From Diphasiastrum complanatum (Eukaryota; Streptophyta; Lycopodiopsida; Lycopodiales; Lycopodiaceae): a stretch of DNA of 64,000 bases. This document shows, piece after piece, positions 21,385 through 33,315 of this stretch. Position 1 is the stretch's first letter; the number at the start of each line of letters is the position of its first letter. The stretch covers positions 5,001 through 69,000 of the forward strand of contig CM055103.1 of assembly GCA_029204225.1 (NCBI GenBank), read 5' to 3'. Under the pieces are notes generated by a model. It did no database searches. It worked only from the letters and a program-made list of their open reading frames with translations, and was not told where the DNA came from. Made by a program: the position numbers and the translations under genes.

Positions 21385-22039
21385 TGTGAAAAATACAGAT
21401 CCTAAGTGGATCTAAACTCCAAGATCATTGGCTTGAATGCTTGCACTCCAAACTACATAAGCTAGGAATTGGCAACACATTCTATGCTACCTAGAATGCA
21501 AAGAACTTGATCAAAAAGCATTTATCACAAATGGAAACTTCCATAAACATCAAGTGCGGCCCAAAATAGCATTATACAGTCCATAATACATCAGCCTATC
21601 ACTTTTGGAAAGCACCTAAGATCATACACAATAGCTTGAAGACAATACACACAACAATGCTCTCAATGGAGGAAGAAACAATGACAATGATCTATTGATC
21701 TCAATGAAGCATACAAAAGGTTTCTCCAACCTGTTCTCCACGACTTCCCTACTATTTATGGATGAGGAAGATGACTCTCTCTCCTCTCTCTAGAAGGTAC
21801 TTGACCCTAGATATTCCCTATATAGGAAAAATAGCTAAAAATGGCTTATATGACCAAAATACATCAAAATGGTCTCATTTTGAAGGGTATGAAGTTTGAC
21901 ACTTCATCATACTGAAAAAATACAGTAAATAAAAACATTGTGGCCTGGTTCACATGTGTGAAACTCCAGAACCAAAACTATTTACAATTTTAGCCAATTT
22001 AGGCCTCAAACTAGCTAGGAAATGTTGACAATTTTCATA
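21385..22039 (-). repeat. Copia-4 5' LTR
   Basis: Right-hand LTR, upstream in element orientation. It differs from 16211-16865 at the G-box (CACATGTGTG) and at the terminal CACA, here CATA. Both are C-to-T changes on the plus strand. Confidence 0.95.
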
Positions 22040-22489
22040 GTAGACACCTCCTAAAGTGATTTAGGTTCAGTCCAACCATTGCTTGACTTATGCACCAAAT
22101 TAGATCAATTTTTCATCAATTTTGATCATTTTTTGCTTGTGATTGGATAGTAGATTTTGTTGCATCCTCATTAAGTTCCATTTAGATCTTTTACAAGTGA
22201 TTTTGGAAGTATATTAGGTTGCTGAAATTCACTCTTGATCAGATCATTTGGAAGCTTTAATGTTCTTTATAGAAAGAGGGGCAATTCTACTAGTATTGTC
22301 TACTCCAATCAAGCAAGTGCATTGTTTCTAGTATTCTATGATTTGATTTTGTTAGAGATCATTCTTAGATCTTTATAGGAAGTCTATTACTGATCTTTTC
22401 AGGTCCCTAAGAAGTGGGATAAGGTAGACCTTCAATCAAATCAATAGAAGTAACCTTCATTTGTGTCAAGTCCTTGATTAGGAGACTAG
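22040..22489 (+). other. Copia-3 leader, right part
   Basis: Continues the Copia-3 leader after Copia-4 and is colinear with 47328-47777 of Copia-3b up to the gag ATG. No gene inside. Confidence 0.85.
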
Positions 22490-24864
22490 ATGGCATCTAT
22501 AAATGCATATCTTTTGGATACTAATGAAAGGCTCAACAAAACTAACTATTCCATATGGAAAGTTAGAATGGAATCTATCATGATCATGCAAGATCTGATG
22601 GAAATTGTAAATGGTAAGGAGGGTGAACCTATTCATCCTCAAGAAAAAGCCAAATACATCAAGAGGTGCAATGTTGCACTACATTGCATAAAATGAATGT
22701 TGCAAATGAACTCTTAAGAGAGGTAGGAGATTGCACTTCAGCTCAAGATGCTTGGGAGACTTTGCAAAAGGTCTATGAATCCAAGAACCAAACTAGAATG
22801 TTAGCTTTGAAGAATCAAATCTATAGAAGCTATCAAAAGAAAGGAGAGAGTGCACATACTTTTGTCCTAAGAGTAAAGGAATTGAACAAAGAGCTAGCCT
22901 TTATAGGTGACCCTATCAAGGATGAAGAGCTTGTTCAACTCATATTGAATGGACTAAGCTTTGAATTTGACAATTTGGTTCAGGGATATGCAATTATGGG
23001 TAAGCTACCCATACTTGAAGAACTCCAAGGCACACTCATGGCCGAGGAATCAAGAAGGAGCCAAATGCAAGAGAGGATGGATAGGCTTTCCATCCAAGGT
23101 GGAGATGACCAAGCTCTCTTCACCAAAGGCAAAGGCAAGTCCAAAGGCAAAGGATCAACATTCAAGAAGTCTACAAAGCTTGAGGATCAAGAAGGACCCC
23201 CAAAGGCATCTCCATCAACCACCAAAGTCAAGAAGGACAAATCAAAGGTGAAGTGCTACTATTGTAGCAAGATGGGGCATTATGCCTCGGAATGCTTCAA
23301 GAGGAAGCAAGATCAAAGCCAAGCCAACATGAGCAAAGAGGAGGAGGAGGAGAGTTCACATGAGGACTCTCTCATGATGTCCATATTTTTTTCAACAAGC
23401 TTCAAAGGAGAAGTTCCTTGGTGGATTGACTCAGGTGCTAGTTCACACATGACTAGTAAAAGGGAGTTTTTCTCTTCTCTCTTATCTTATGATGGACCTA
23501 TAAAGTCTATCTATACAGCAAATGATGAAGCTTGTAAGATTGAAGGAGTTGGTAGCATTCCCCTTTGCTTAGGATCTTCCAAAAAGATCAACATAGAAGG
23601 TGTTTTGTACATTCCTACAATAACAAAGAATCTACTAAGTGTTGGCCAAATGGTAGACAATGGTTTCAATGTTGACTTTGCTTCAAATGAATGTTTCATC
23701 AAGAAGAAGGGTAAGATAGTGGCTAAGGGCACTAGACTTGGCAAACTTTATAAGCTGGATGCATTTGTGGATACTAATGTTGTCATGTTGGCCGAGAAGA
23801 GCAAAATATCTACCTTTACTTTATGGCACAAAAGACTTGGACATGTCAACTCGGGTTCCATGGAGGCTATGATCAAGGAGGAGTATGCTTTAGGCCTACC
23901 AAGGTCTATTGGGAAGGAAGACAAGGTTTGTGAAGCTTGTGCCTTATCCAAGGCACATAAGAAGGTGTTTCCTAACGCCATATCAAAGTCATCTCATCCT
24001 CTTGAACTCATACACTCAGATGTGCACATTGCTAGCACCAAATCTAATGGAGGTTCATCCATGTTTGTAACCTTCATTGATGACTACTCAAGATATTGTT
24101 GGGTGTTCTTACTTTCCTTCAAGTCTCAAGTATTTGATACTTTTGTAAAGTTCAAGTTGTTTGTGGAAAAGCATCATAATCATAGCATCAAGATTCTTAG
24201 AAGTGACAATGGTGGAGAATTCATCTCCAATGAGTTCAAGGCCTTTTGTGAGGAGGAAGGGATCAAGAAAGAGACTTCTTGTCCTTACACTCCTCAACAA
24301 AATGGAGTTGCTGAAAGAAGGAATAGAACATTATGTGAATGTTCTAAGGCTTTAAGATTAGATGCTTGTTTGCCCAAATCCTTTTGGGGTGAGTCTCTTG
24401 TATGTGCAAACTACTTGATGAATAGGGTGTCTTGCAAAGCAATTGAAGGCAAAACTCCTTATGAGATGTTGTATGGAAAGAAACCCAATCTTAATCACTT
24501 GAAAGTTTTTGGGTGTATATGTTGTGTGCATGTGCCATTGGAAACAAGAACCAAGGAGGATCCATCTTCCACAAGAGGGATCATGCTTGGATATGCAAGC
24601 TCAAGCAAGGGCTACAAAGTCTATCTCCCATCCTTGAAAAAATTTGTTGTTTCAAGGGATGTCATCTTTGATGAACATCATATGCATATGCTTGAAGAAG
24701 GCTCAAGTGCTCCAACAATCAAGAAGAAGATGGCCGAGGAGCAAGATATTGGTTTTGAGGAGGAGCTCATGGAGGAGCAAGCACCAAACCCACCTATCAC
24801 ACCAAGGAGATCTTCAAGGGCAAAAGTGGAGCCATCAAGGCTCACATATCAAGGCAAAGGATAG
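22490..24864 (+). pseudogene. Copia-3 gag, protease and integrase
   Basis: Starts at ATG 22490 (MASINAYLLDTNERL). One A is missing near 22690 relative to Copia-3b, shifting the frame; it then stays open from 22666 to a TAG at 24862-24864. Visible domains: Gag core, CCHC knuckle CYYCSKMGHYASEC (near 23252-23293), protease WWIDSGASSHM (near 23419-23451), integrase finger LWHKRLGHVNSG, and catalytic HSDVH, RSDNGGEF and NGVAERRNR. The TAG follows YQGKG in the linker before RT, at the codon where relatives read GKQ; Copia-3b has it at the same place. Confidence 0.92.
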
Positions 24865-26456
24865 CAAGTTGAGAGTATCTCATCCACTTCTTATGCTTTA
24901 TCTAGTTTTGAAGAACCGTCTAATGTTGAAGATGCATTGAACTCCAAAGAATGGTATAAAGCTATGTTGGATGAGTATGATGCCTTGATTGAGAATGAAA
25001 CTTGGTTGCTTGTTGAGAGACTCAAAGGAATGTAATAGGATGCAAGTGGGTCTTCAAGCTTAAGTTGAATGCAAATGGGAGTGTTAACAAACATAAAGCA
25101 AGATTAGTTGCAAAAGGTTATGCTCAAGAGAGAGGGATAGACTATGAGGAAACTTTTGCACCCGTGGCCAAGATGGTCACAATAAGACTAATCATTGCAC
25201 TTGCATCACATTTTGGATGGATTCTATGTCAAATGGATGTCTCTAATGATTTCTTGAATGGTTTTTTGGAAGAAGATATCTATATGGAGCAGCCACAAGG
25301 GTTCATCAAGCATGGAATGGAGAACAAAGTATGCCATCTCCAAAGAAGCATCTATGGCTTGAAGCAAGCCTCGAGATCTTGGAATTCAAGACTACATTGC
25401 TATCTTATTTCACTTTCTTTTGTTCAAAGTGAATATGATCCCACTCTTTACATTAAGTTTGATGATGTTGGTATTGTACTTTTACTCATTTATGTAGATG
25501 ACATCATCATTAGTGGAAATAGTGTTGATGGTATTGAAAAAATCAAGATAGATCTATCCTTAGAGTTCAAGATGGTAGATCTAGGGTGTCTTCACTTCAT
25601 CTTAGGCATAGAAGTACTTAGAGGGTCTGATTTTATCTTTATAAGTCAAGTAAACTATGCTCAAAGTCTTTTGAAGAAGTTTAAGATGGAAGTATGCAAA
25701 AGTGTTGACACACCACTGGAGCAAGATGTAAAAGTGCCAAATGAAGATGATGAAAGATCCTTCATGGACATCACTTTGTTTAGGCAACTTATAGGTTCCT
25801 TAATGTGGATCACTATAACTAGACCAGATCTTAGCTTTAGTGTATGTAGGTTGAGCCAATCCATGCAAAAGCCATTGAATATCCATTGGAAAAAGGCTAA
25901 GAGGATTCTAAGATACATCTCGGGTACATTGGATTTTGGGATTCTATATAGAGGAGATGTGATTAACCTTCATGCATTTAGTGATTCAGATTTTGCAGGG
26001 GACAAGAGGGATAGGAAATCAACAAGTGCCTATTCAACTTTCGTAGGAGAAGGTGTGGTTTCATGGCTTTCAAAAAAGCAAGAAGCTATATCTCTATCTT
26101 CAACCGAGGCCGAGTACAAAGCTTTGACAACCACTACAAAGGAGGTACTTTGGATCAAGAGATTATTGGTGGAACTAAAGATCATGGATTCAGAGGAGGC
26201 ACCAATCATCTACAATGACAATATATCAGCCCAACACCTTGCATCTAACCCAATCTTCCATGCAAGATCTAAGCACATTGAGATATGCCATCACTTTGTG
26301 AGAGAAATGGTGCAAGCCAAGGAGATTGCTTTGGAGCATGTTCCAAGCAATGAATGTGTAGCTGATCTAATTACTAAACCACTTCAAAAGACATATTTTA
26401 TGAAGTTCAGATCATCACTTGGAGTGATTAGTAAAGCAATGATTGAACCAAGCTAG
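24865..26456 (+). pseudogene. Copia-3 reverse transcriptase and RNase H
   Basis: Continues the polyprotein after the TAG. A C is missing near 25021 relative to Copia-3b, giving TAATAG soon after. From 25065 the frame is open to the natural stop at 26454-26456. RT motifs: [35 protein letters not shown] (Asn-Asp where relatives have Asn-Ala), [15 protein letters not shown] at 25491-25502. RNase H motifs: [47 protein letters not shown]. The C-terminal part ends [11 protein letters not shown] and the short tail. Confidence 0.92.
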
Positions 26457-26461
26457 ATAGT

Positions 26462-26470
26462 GAGGAGGAG
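26462..26470 (+). other. Copia-3 polypurine tract
   Basis: GAGGAGGAG directly before the 3' LTR. Confidence 0.85.
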
Positions 26471-27152
26471 TGTTAAAAATTCACAATTCTAGCTTGACTA
26501 GTTTTGGTCATATGACTTGTAAATAGTTAGATGGTCATGATGTGGCTTGTCACACGTGCCAAATAGCATAGGATTCCATTCATAAGGATGTTCTCAAGTA
26601 GACCTAAGTGTTAGAACCTTTGGAATGAGTCCAAATTATGCTTAGATACAAGGGAGAAAAAATAGGAGCTATTTTTGGTAATTTTTGCATTGTTGAGGGA
26701 TCTCCAAGATTCCAACCCTAACTTGGTAGGGATGAAAGATCCACCAAAATTAGCATTAGGGATAGGTTTAGGGCTACTCATACCTGCCCAAAACCGTGAT
26801 GGATCATGTATATATAGGTGATGATATCTCACCAAAATCAATCAAGCAATTTCATGTTTTTACTCTCATAATGGTGCAATTGCTCTCTATGTTCATAATT
26901 GTTTGAGTACTTGTGATTACTAATGATTATAGGATTGAATGTAAGTCTGGTGTACAGTACTCAGACTGTGGGAGGCCGTACTTTCACACGTGTGAAGCCT
27001 TCTTCAAGGATTTGGGCCATTTAGTGAGGCTCAAGCATAGATTTTTGATGGATTTTGATGGTTCAACTTGTGCTAATCTTATGAAATCATAATCTATTGT
27101 TTCCCTCATCATTTCAAGTGTTTTAGGATCCTTATTTGCTGTAATTTTTACA
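26471..27152 (+). repeat. Copia-3 3' LTR
   Basis: Partner of 15176-15857 with about 8 differences. Contains CACACGTGCC at 26551-26560 and CACACGTGTG at 26985-26994. Followed by the TTTTC target duplication and then by the resumed Copia-2 coding frame. Confidence 0.95.
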
Positions 27153-28709
27153 TTTTCTACTCTTCTATCTTGTAATGACTCTAAGAAGTCAATATACACT
27201 GCTAGTGATCAAGCATGCAAGATAGATGGCATAGGATCTATACCTCTTTGTTTACACACATCTAAAAGGATAGATCTAGATAATGTTTTGTATGTTCCTA
27301 CCATTTCAAGAAACTTGCTTAGTGTAGGACAATTAATGGACAATGGACTAGATGTACATTTCAAGAATGGAGTTTGTTCCATCTTGAAAAATGATAAGTG
27401 GATAGCTAGTGGCATTAAGCAAGGTAGAATTTTTAAGTTGGATGCTAATGTTGCAAGTGAAAGTGTGAACTTGGCTAGGGAGAAGCTAACTCAAGTGGAG
27501 CTTTGGCATAAGAGATTAGGCCATCCTAATCTTCAATCTATGGAGTCAATGGCAAGCAAGGAACTAGCTCTCGGCCTACCAAGAACTTTCAAGAAGTGTG
27601 GAAAAATGTGTGAGGCATGTGGCCTTGCAAAGTCACACAAATCTTCTTACAAGAAATCTTCATCAAGATCTCTCTCTCCCTTGGATCTCATACATTCTGA
27701 TGTACATAGTTTTTCACATGCAAGTAATGGAGGTGCCTTGATGTATGTAACTTTTATAGATGATTGTACTAGATTCACATGGATTGAGTTACTATCAAAG
27801 AAAAGTCTTGTTTATGAAGCTTTCATTAAGTTCAAGTCTCTAGTAGAGAAACAACTTAGTACTTCTATCAAAGCACTAAGATGTGATAATGGAGGAGAGT
27901 ACACCTCCAATAAAATGAAAGACTTTTGTGAGATCAATGGTATTAAGTTACAATACACTTGTTCCTACACCCCTCAACAAAATGGGGTGGCCGAGAGGAA
28001 AAATAGGAGTCTATGTGAGTGTGCAAAGTCCTTGAGGCTTGATGCATCACTTCCCATCTCATTTTGGGGAGAAGCCATAACATGTGCTAATTATTTGTGT
28101 AATAGACTTCCTAGTAGTGCTATAGATGGGATCTCACCTTATCAAGCCTTGTTTGATAAGAAACCCAATGTAAAAGATTTTAAGATCTTTGGATGTACTT
28201 GTTACGTACACATTCCTTTGGAGACTAGTAGGAAAGAAGATGCTACCTCCTTCAAAGGAATCTTTGTTGGCTATGGAGAAAATAGCAAGGGATATAGGAT
28301 ATATGATCCTACATCCAAGAAAGTAAAGGTAAGCAAGGATGTACTTTTTGATGAGTCACAATTTGCTAAGAGCTTGTCAAATGGATCTAACCCATTGTGC
28401 ATTGAAGATCTTGACAAATCCGAGGAGGATCTTGACAAACCCGAGGAGGATCATGACAAACCCGAGGATGGAGATTTGGATCCGAGTCAAAAGGGGCCAA
28501 GAAGATCATCAAGGAGCAAGGCCAAGTCCTCAAGGCTTACCTATGTGGACAAGGGAAAGCAAAAGGAGGGCTCTACATCTTCTACCTCTTACTCTTTTTT
28601 AGCTACATTGATTGAAGGACCATCATCTTTTGAAGAAGCATGTAAATCTAAAGTTTGGAGAGATGCAATGCAAGTAGAGTATGATGCATTAGAAGAGAAT
28701 CATACTTGA
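27153..28709 (+). pseudogene. Copia-2 protease end and integrase
   Basis: Continuation of the frame interrupted at 15175. The protease tail (VLYVPTISRNLLSVG) leads to the integrase finger (LWHKRLGHPNLQ, CEACGLAKSHK) and the catalytic core with HSDVH, LRCDNGGEYTS and NGVAERKNRS, all three acidic residues present. GIFVGYGENSKGYRIYD follows. The linker has three copies of a DLDKPEE-like heptapeptide (28407-28469). A single G appears deleted near 28708, giving TGA after ENHT; this is the only break in the stretch. Confidence 0.92.
28407..28469 (+). repeat. Three 21-bp tandem units in the Copia-2 integrase-RT linker
   Basis: Three in-frame units of GATCTTGACAAACCCGAGGA type encode an acidic heptapeptide repeat (DLDKPEE). 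It lies in the low-constraint linker. Confidence 0.9.
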
Positions 28710-29488
28710 ATCTTATAAATCTTCCAAGAGGAAAGAAACCACTTGCATGTAAGTGGATTTATAGAATTAAGTACAATCAAGATGAATCTATTAGTAAATA
28801 CAAAGCTAGGCTTGTTGCTAGGGGATTTCTTCAAATAAAAGGATTGGATTATGAAGAAACATTTGCACCTGTAGCTAAGCTTGTAGCTATTAGATTAATC
28901 ATTTGCATTGCTACTTTGTTCAAATGGGATCTCTACCAAATGGATGTGACAAATGCCTTCTTGAATGGCTTCTTAGAAGAGGAAATCTACATGATGCAAC
29001 CCGAGGGCTTCATCAAGGTTGGTGAGGAGCAAAAGGTGTGCTACTTAAGGAAGAGCCTATATGGCTTGAAGCAAGCACCTAGAGCTTGGTACTCTAGGTT
29101 GCATGATTTTCTCTATTCCCTTGGCTTTGTACTAAGTGCTTATGAACCTTCTTTATATTTCAAATGTAATGAAGGAAAGATCATCATTTTGGTTCTTTAT
29201 GTTGATGACATCATTATGACAGGAAATGATGATGATGGCATAGGCAAAGTAAAAGTTGACTTATCTAGTGAGTTCAAGATGGTAGATCTAGGCTTCCTAA
29301 AGTTTATACTTGGGATAGAAGTGTCTAGAAGTAGCAATTGTACTTTCATAAGTCAATCTAAGTATGCTACTTCCATTCTTGAAAGATTTGGTATGAAAGA
29401 TTGTAAGGGGATTGACACCCCTATGGAGCATGTTGTGAAAGCAACTAATGAAGGTGATGAAGCATCCTTTGGACATCACTCTCTTTAG
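28706..29488 (+). pseudogene. Copia-2 reverse transcriptase
   Basis: RT in the shifted frame after 28708: [75 protein letters not shown], catalytic YVDD at 29198-29209, then VDLGFLKFILGIEVSR. The frame is lost at about 29470-29475, where two bases appear missing in the [11 protein letters not shown] segment. All catalytic aspartates are present, so this copy died by indels rather than active-site change. Confidence 0.92.
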
Positions 29489-30109
29489 GAAGCTTATAGG
29501 CTCTCTAATCTATTTAACTATCACTAGACCTGACTTAAGTTTTTGTGTAAGCAAGTTGAGTCAAAGTATGCAAGCTCCTTTAGTTCATCATTGGAAAAGT
29601 GCCAAGAGAGTACTTAGATATGTTTCTAGTACTAGATTTTTTGGCATACTTTATGAAGGATCTAACTTGCACTTGAGAGCCTACTCGGATTCAGATTTTG
29701 CAGGAGACAAGATGGATAGGAAGTCCATTAGTGCATTTGCAACATTTTTTTGTGGAGGAGTGATATCTTGGCTTTCCAAAAAGCAAGATACAATCTCACT
29801 ATCTTCTTGTGAAGCCGAGTACAAGGCATTGACTTCAACAACCAAAGAGCTCCTATGGCTAAGAAGACTCTTGATGGAACTACATGTGCTAGAGGCCGAG
29901 GAGATCCCTTACATATTTTTTGACAATCAAGCTTCTCAACAAATTGCTTCAAATCCTATCTTCCATGCTAGAACAAATCATATTGAGATAGCTCACCACT
30001 TTGTGAGGGAGAAGGTACAATCCAAGGAAGTGCAACTACATCATGTACCATCATCCGAATGCATAGCTGATATCTTAACCAAACCATTGTCCAAAGATCC
30101 ATTTTTTTA
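29448..30109 (+). pseudogene. Copia-2 RNase H
   Basis: Last domain of the polyprotein, open from DITLFRKLIGSLIYLTITRPDL through [66 protein letters not shown] and CIADILTKPLS to a TAA at 30107-30109. The usual RNase H acidic residues are present. The C-terminal tail is shorter than in Copia-3. Confidence 0.92.
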
Positions 30110-30163
30110 AGTTAACATATGCTCTTGGAATTGTAGATAGATGTACACTAGATTTGCCAAGTT

Positions 30164-30178
30164 AGAAGTGAGGAGGAG
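30164..30178 (+). other. Copia-2 polypurine tract
   Basis: AGAAGTGAGGAGGAG directly before the 3' LTR. Confidence 0.85.
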
Positions 30179-31040
30179 TGTTGAAAATTGTCACTTCTCA
30201 CTTGACATTGGTTCATGTAAATATTGATCAAACATTAGAATATGTTGATGATATGATTGCACACGTGTGGAGCCTGTTCCCACGTGTGAAAGGATGTACT
30301 TTTCATGTTTGTATATATCCAAATTGATTTTGTATCATTCTAGTTAGTGTGAACATGAAATGACTAGTTTTTAGTCAAGTTGACTAGTCACCTACAAATT
30401 AGCTTTTCCTTGCATGTGCATGAGTAAATGCTCTCACATGGAAAGTGGATGTTCACACGTGTGTATAGAATACTAGAAGATAAGAGTTGACCATTTTCCT
30501 TAGATCCTATTTTGTAGGAAATATTCCTATATTCTAGGAGACTAGCTTTTTGGAGTTTAGTCATATTCTAGAAGGTCAACTATTGGATAAGGATCAAGGA
30601 TGGATAAAATGGATAAATCTGAGTGATGTGGCACTCTTCACACGTGTGAAGGCCTGCTGGACTGTACTAGACTCATGGATGTACTTGATCCATAAAAGGA
30701 TCATCATTTTGCTAAGAAAATTGATGAGACTTTTGCACTCTACACTTTTGTGAGATTTCTAGTCATTTGTCTTGTGATTTTTATGCATGATTGCTATCTA
30801 GTATCATTGTACTTGTTGTTTCAGGTGCAGGCCGTACAGTGGACAGTACTCCACACGTGTGAAGCCGCTCTCACTAAAAAATGATGTGTTGATCCATTGC
30901 TCTTGTTTAAATCCAAGTGTAGTGAATCTAGATCAAGATCTAATGTGTAGAACTTGATAGATTCATTGATTAAGCAACCAATAACTCTCTATGATTGTAA
31001 AGTACAATCATTATTGTCCTAAAAACTGTAAAATTTATCA
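30179..31040 (+). repeat. Copia-2 3' LTR
   Basis: Partner of 12781-13642, same 862-bp length. G-box palindromes retained at 30260-30269, 30454-30463, 30639-30648 and 30852-30861, and CACGTGTG at 30281-30288. Followed by the ATTTT duplication. Confidence 0.95.
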
Positions 31041-31529
31041 ATTTTCAATTTGGTTGGGCCTCTTCGGCCAATGATGAGCTGGAAGGCCAGGCCTCAACAT
31101 CTAATAGCATTTCCATATTCTACCCGATGAAACATTTACATATCTAAAAAGTTTTCTATTTATGCTACGTTATTTAGAAGCCTGATATCAATGTTTCTAT
31201 TGGTCCACATGGCAACACAAACGAGAAAATAAATAACAAGGCATCTTTATCAAAGGCCCTTAGGTTCTAACTTTCTCTAATGTTTGATTGCAACTGCTTC
31301 GTCAAAGCATTTCATGGACGTGCATGGAGAAAAAATATCAAATACTTCATAATTTTTTCTTCTTGACAATTTTATATGGAAATATTTCTAGTGTAGAGGA
31401 CTTTTCCAAAGAAAACCATGTGCAACATGTAAATTATTCATTTTTTTTCAAGAGAGTCTAGTGAAGGTTTTCAAAAAATCATAAATGATGGCCTGTTCAA
31501 CTTGTGAACTTTTGAAATCTACCAAACAT
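31041..31529. other. AT-rich spacer, no gene seen
   Basis: Right half of the Copia-2 target site between satellite arrays 1 and 2. Contains A/T runs; no open frame with family resemblance and no repeat found elsewhere in the window. Confidence 0.6.
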
Positions 31530-33315
31530 CTTACAAAGAATTGCAAAATGAAGTCATTTCCATTGCACTACTAAACGTGTTATCCTCTCTGGACAAATGG
31601 AGAAATTGACCAAACGATGTCGGAGTTGGGCGTGAATGGATCCATCAGGTCTATAGCGGATTCACAAACTTAGAACCAACCCCCGCCTAGAAATCCGGAC
31701 GATTTCAACCAATTTCGGAACCAGACACCAATTGTCCCCGAAGCCCTTTTTCGCATCGAAGTTCGAATGGAGATTTCCAGCTACCTGTAGGCATGTTCGA
31801 CGTTTTGTCTTCCCCTCGACGTCACCCACTGGCTAGAACATACTGTATGAGATATCGACATCGTCTGGAGAAAATGGACCATTTGATGAAAACTTGCCAA
31901 ACTAGGTCATTTCCATTGCCCTAAAAGCGTTCTTCCCGAGACGAAAGGTCACGATATCAGAATTGGGCATGAATGGATCCATTAGATTCAAAAAAGGACG
32001 TTTGATGAAACATTACCAAACTAGGTCATTTCCATTGCACTAAAGGCATTATCCTTGGGAGAAAAAGAGAAATTGACCAAACAATATCTAAGTTGGACAT
32101 GAATGGATACATCATGTTTGTAGCTGGTTCACAAACTTGGAACCACCTCCAATTTGAAAATTCAGACGATTTTGAGCAATTCCAGAACCAGACACCAATT
32201 GTCCCTGAAGCTCTCTTCCAGATTGAAGTTTAGACAGAGATTTCGAGCTACCTATAGGTCTGTTTGACATCTTGTCTATTTTCATAGGATTCCCTCGACG
32301 CCGCCCACTGGCCGGAATAAATAGTATGAGATATCGACGTCGTTTGGAGAAAATGGACCGTTTGACGAAAAATTGCCAAACAAGGTCTTTCCATTGCCAT
32401 AACAGCGTTCTTCCCAGGACAAAAGGTCATCCTGACCAAACATTGTCAGAAATGGGCATGAATGGATCCCTCAAGTTTGTAGCAGGTTCAAGAACATGTG
32501 GCCATATCCCCTTTGGAAATACAAGAGATTTGGACCAATTTGGGACCCTGACCGGCCAATTGTCTCCGAAACCCTTTTTGGAACAAACTTCAAACAAAGG
32601 TTCGGACTAACTATATGTCCATTTCATGTCATTTTTGTTCTCACACATTCCCCTCAATGTCACCCACTGGCCACTGGACTACACAGCACTATAAACCGAT
32701 GTCATTTGGAGAAATGGACCGTTTGACAAAAAATTGCCAAACTAGGTCATTTCCATTACACTAAAAGCATTATCCTCGAGAGAAAAGGAAAAATTGGCTA
32801 TACGATGTCGAATTTGGGCATGAATGGATCCATCAGGTCACAAACCTAGGACCACCCCCCATTTGGAATTTCAAACAATTTTGAGCAATTCTAGAATCGA
32901 ACACCAATTGTCTCCCACAAGTTTGCCTCGACGCTGCCCACCGGCCGGAATAGATAGTATGAGATATCGACATCGTCTGGAGAAAATGGACAGTTTGACA
33001 AAAAATTGGCAAACTAGGTCATTTCCATTGCCATAAACACGTCAAGGATGAAAGGTCATACAGACCAAACCATGTCGAAATTGGGCATGAATGGATCCAT
33101 TAGGTCCGTTTGATGAAAAATAGCCAAACTAGGTCATTTCCATTGCACTAAAAGTGTTATCCTTGGGAGAAAAGGAGAAATTAACCAAACAATGTCGAAG
33201 TTGGACATGAATGGATATATCAAGTCTGTAGGTGGTTCACAAACTTGGGACCACCCCCAGTGTGAAAATCTAGACGATTTCGACCAATTCCAAAACCAGA
33301 CCCCAATTGTCCTCC
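31530..33315 (+). repeat. Satellite-like array 2, A and B subtypes alternating
   Basis: Same unit as array 1, with GTCATTTCCATTGC-like boxes at about 31553, 31906, 32025, 32385, 32746, 33018 and 33133 (spacings 353, 119, 360, 361, 272, 115). Subtypes read B, A, B, A, B, A, B, unlike array 1 where A predominates. Two short steps (119 and 115) join an A unit to a truncated B unit. Non-coding. Confidence 0.85.

Larger units (their letters stand above)
16211..22039 (-). mobile_element. Copia-4, young RT-deleted Ty1/copia element inside Copia-3
   Basis: Minus-strand element with LTRs of 655 bp whose ends form a perfect inverted repeat (TGTGAAAAT / ATTTTCACA), target duplication GTAGA (16206-16210 and 22040-22044), primer site and polypurine tract. 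I see only two differences between its LTRs, so it is the youngest insertion here. The uninterrupted equivalent site is visible in Copia-3b near 47327-47340. It encodes intact Gag, protease and integrase but has lost about 600 bp of RT including YVDD, so it could only have moved with RT supplied by another element. Confidence 0.95.
15176..27152 (+). mobile_element. Copia-3, Ty1/copia element inside Copia-2
   Basis: LTRs of 682 bp with TG/CA termini, target duplication TTTTC (15171-15175 and 27153-27157), primer site, polypurine tract and a full set of copia domains. About 8 LTR differences. It inserted just after the protease motif of Copia-2 and is itself split in its leader by Copia-4. A close relative, Copia-3b, lies at 46285-52443. 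One-base deletions near 22690 and 25021 and a TAG at 24862 disable its polyprotein. Confidence 0.95.
12781..31040 (+). mobile_element. Copia-2, Ty1/copia element hosting nested insertions
   Basis: LTRs of 862 bp at both ends with TG/CA termini, target duplication ATTTT at 12776-12780 and 31041-31045, primer site and polypurine tract. Its own sequence is 12781-15175 plus 27153-31040, about 6.3 kb; the rest is Copia-3 with Copia-4 inside. About 13 LTR differences. It inserted in an AT-rich spacer of about 650 bp between satellite arrays 1 and 2. Two stops in gag and frameshifts at about 28708 and 29473 disable it. Confidence 0.95.

Noticed and set aside
24862-24864. The TAG in Copia-3 as a proven recoding site.
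   Set aside because: The context fits only part of the known leaky pattern; a shared inherited nonsense mutation explains it without recoding. Kept only as a hypothesis.
13152-30753. A 67-codon plus-strand frame present at 13152-13355 and 30550-30753.
   Set aside because: Located within both Copia-2 LTRs; conserved by LTR identity, not evidence of a protein.
10190-33315. The regularly spaced repeats as a CRISPR array.
   Set aside because: Units of about 360 bp with degenerate similarity throughout, no short repeat/unique spacer structure, and a plant context.
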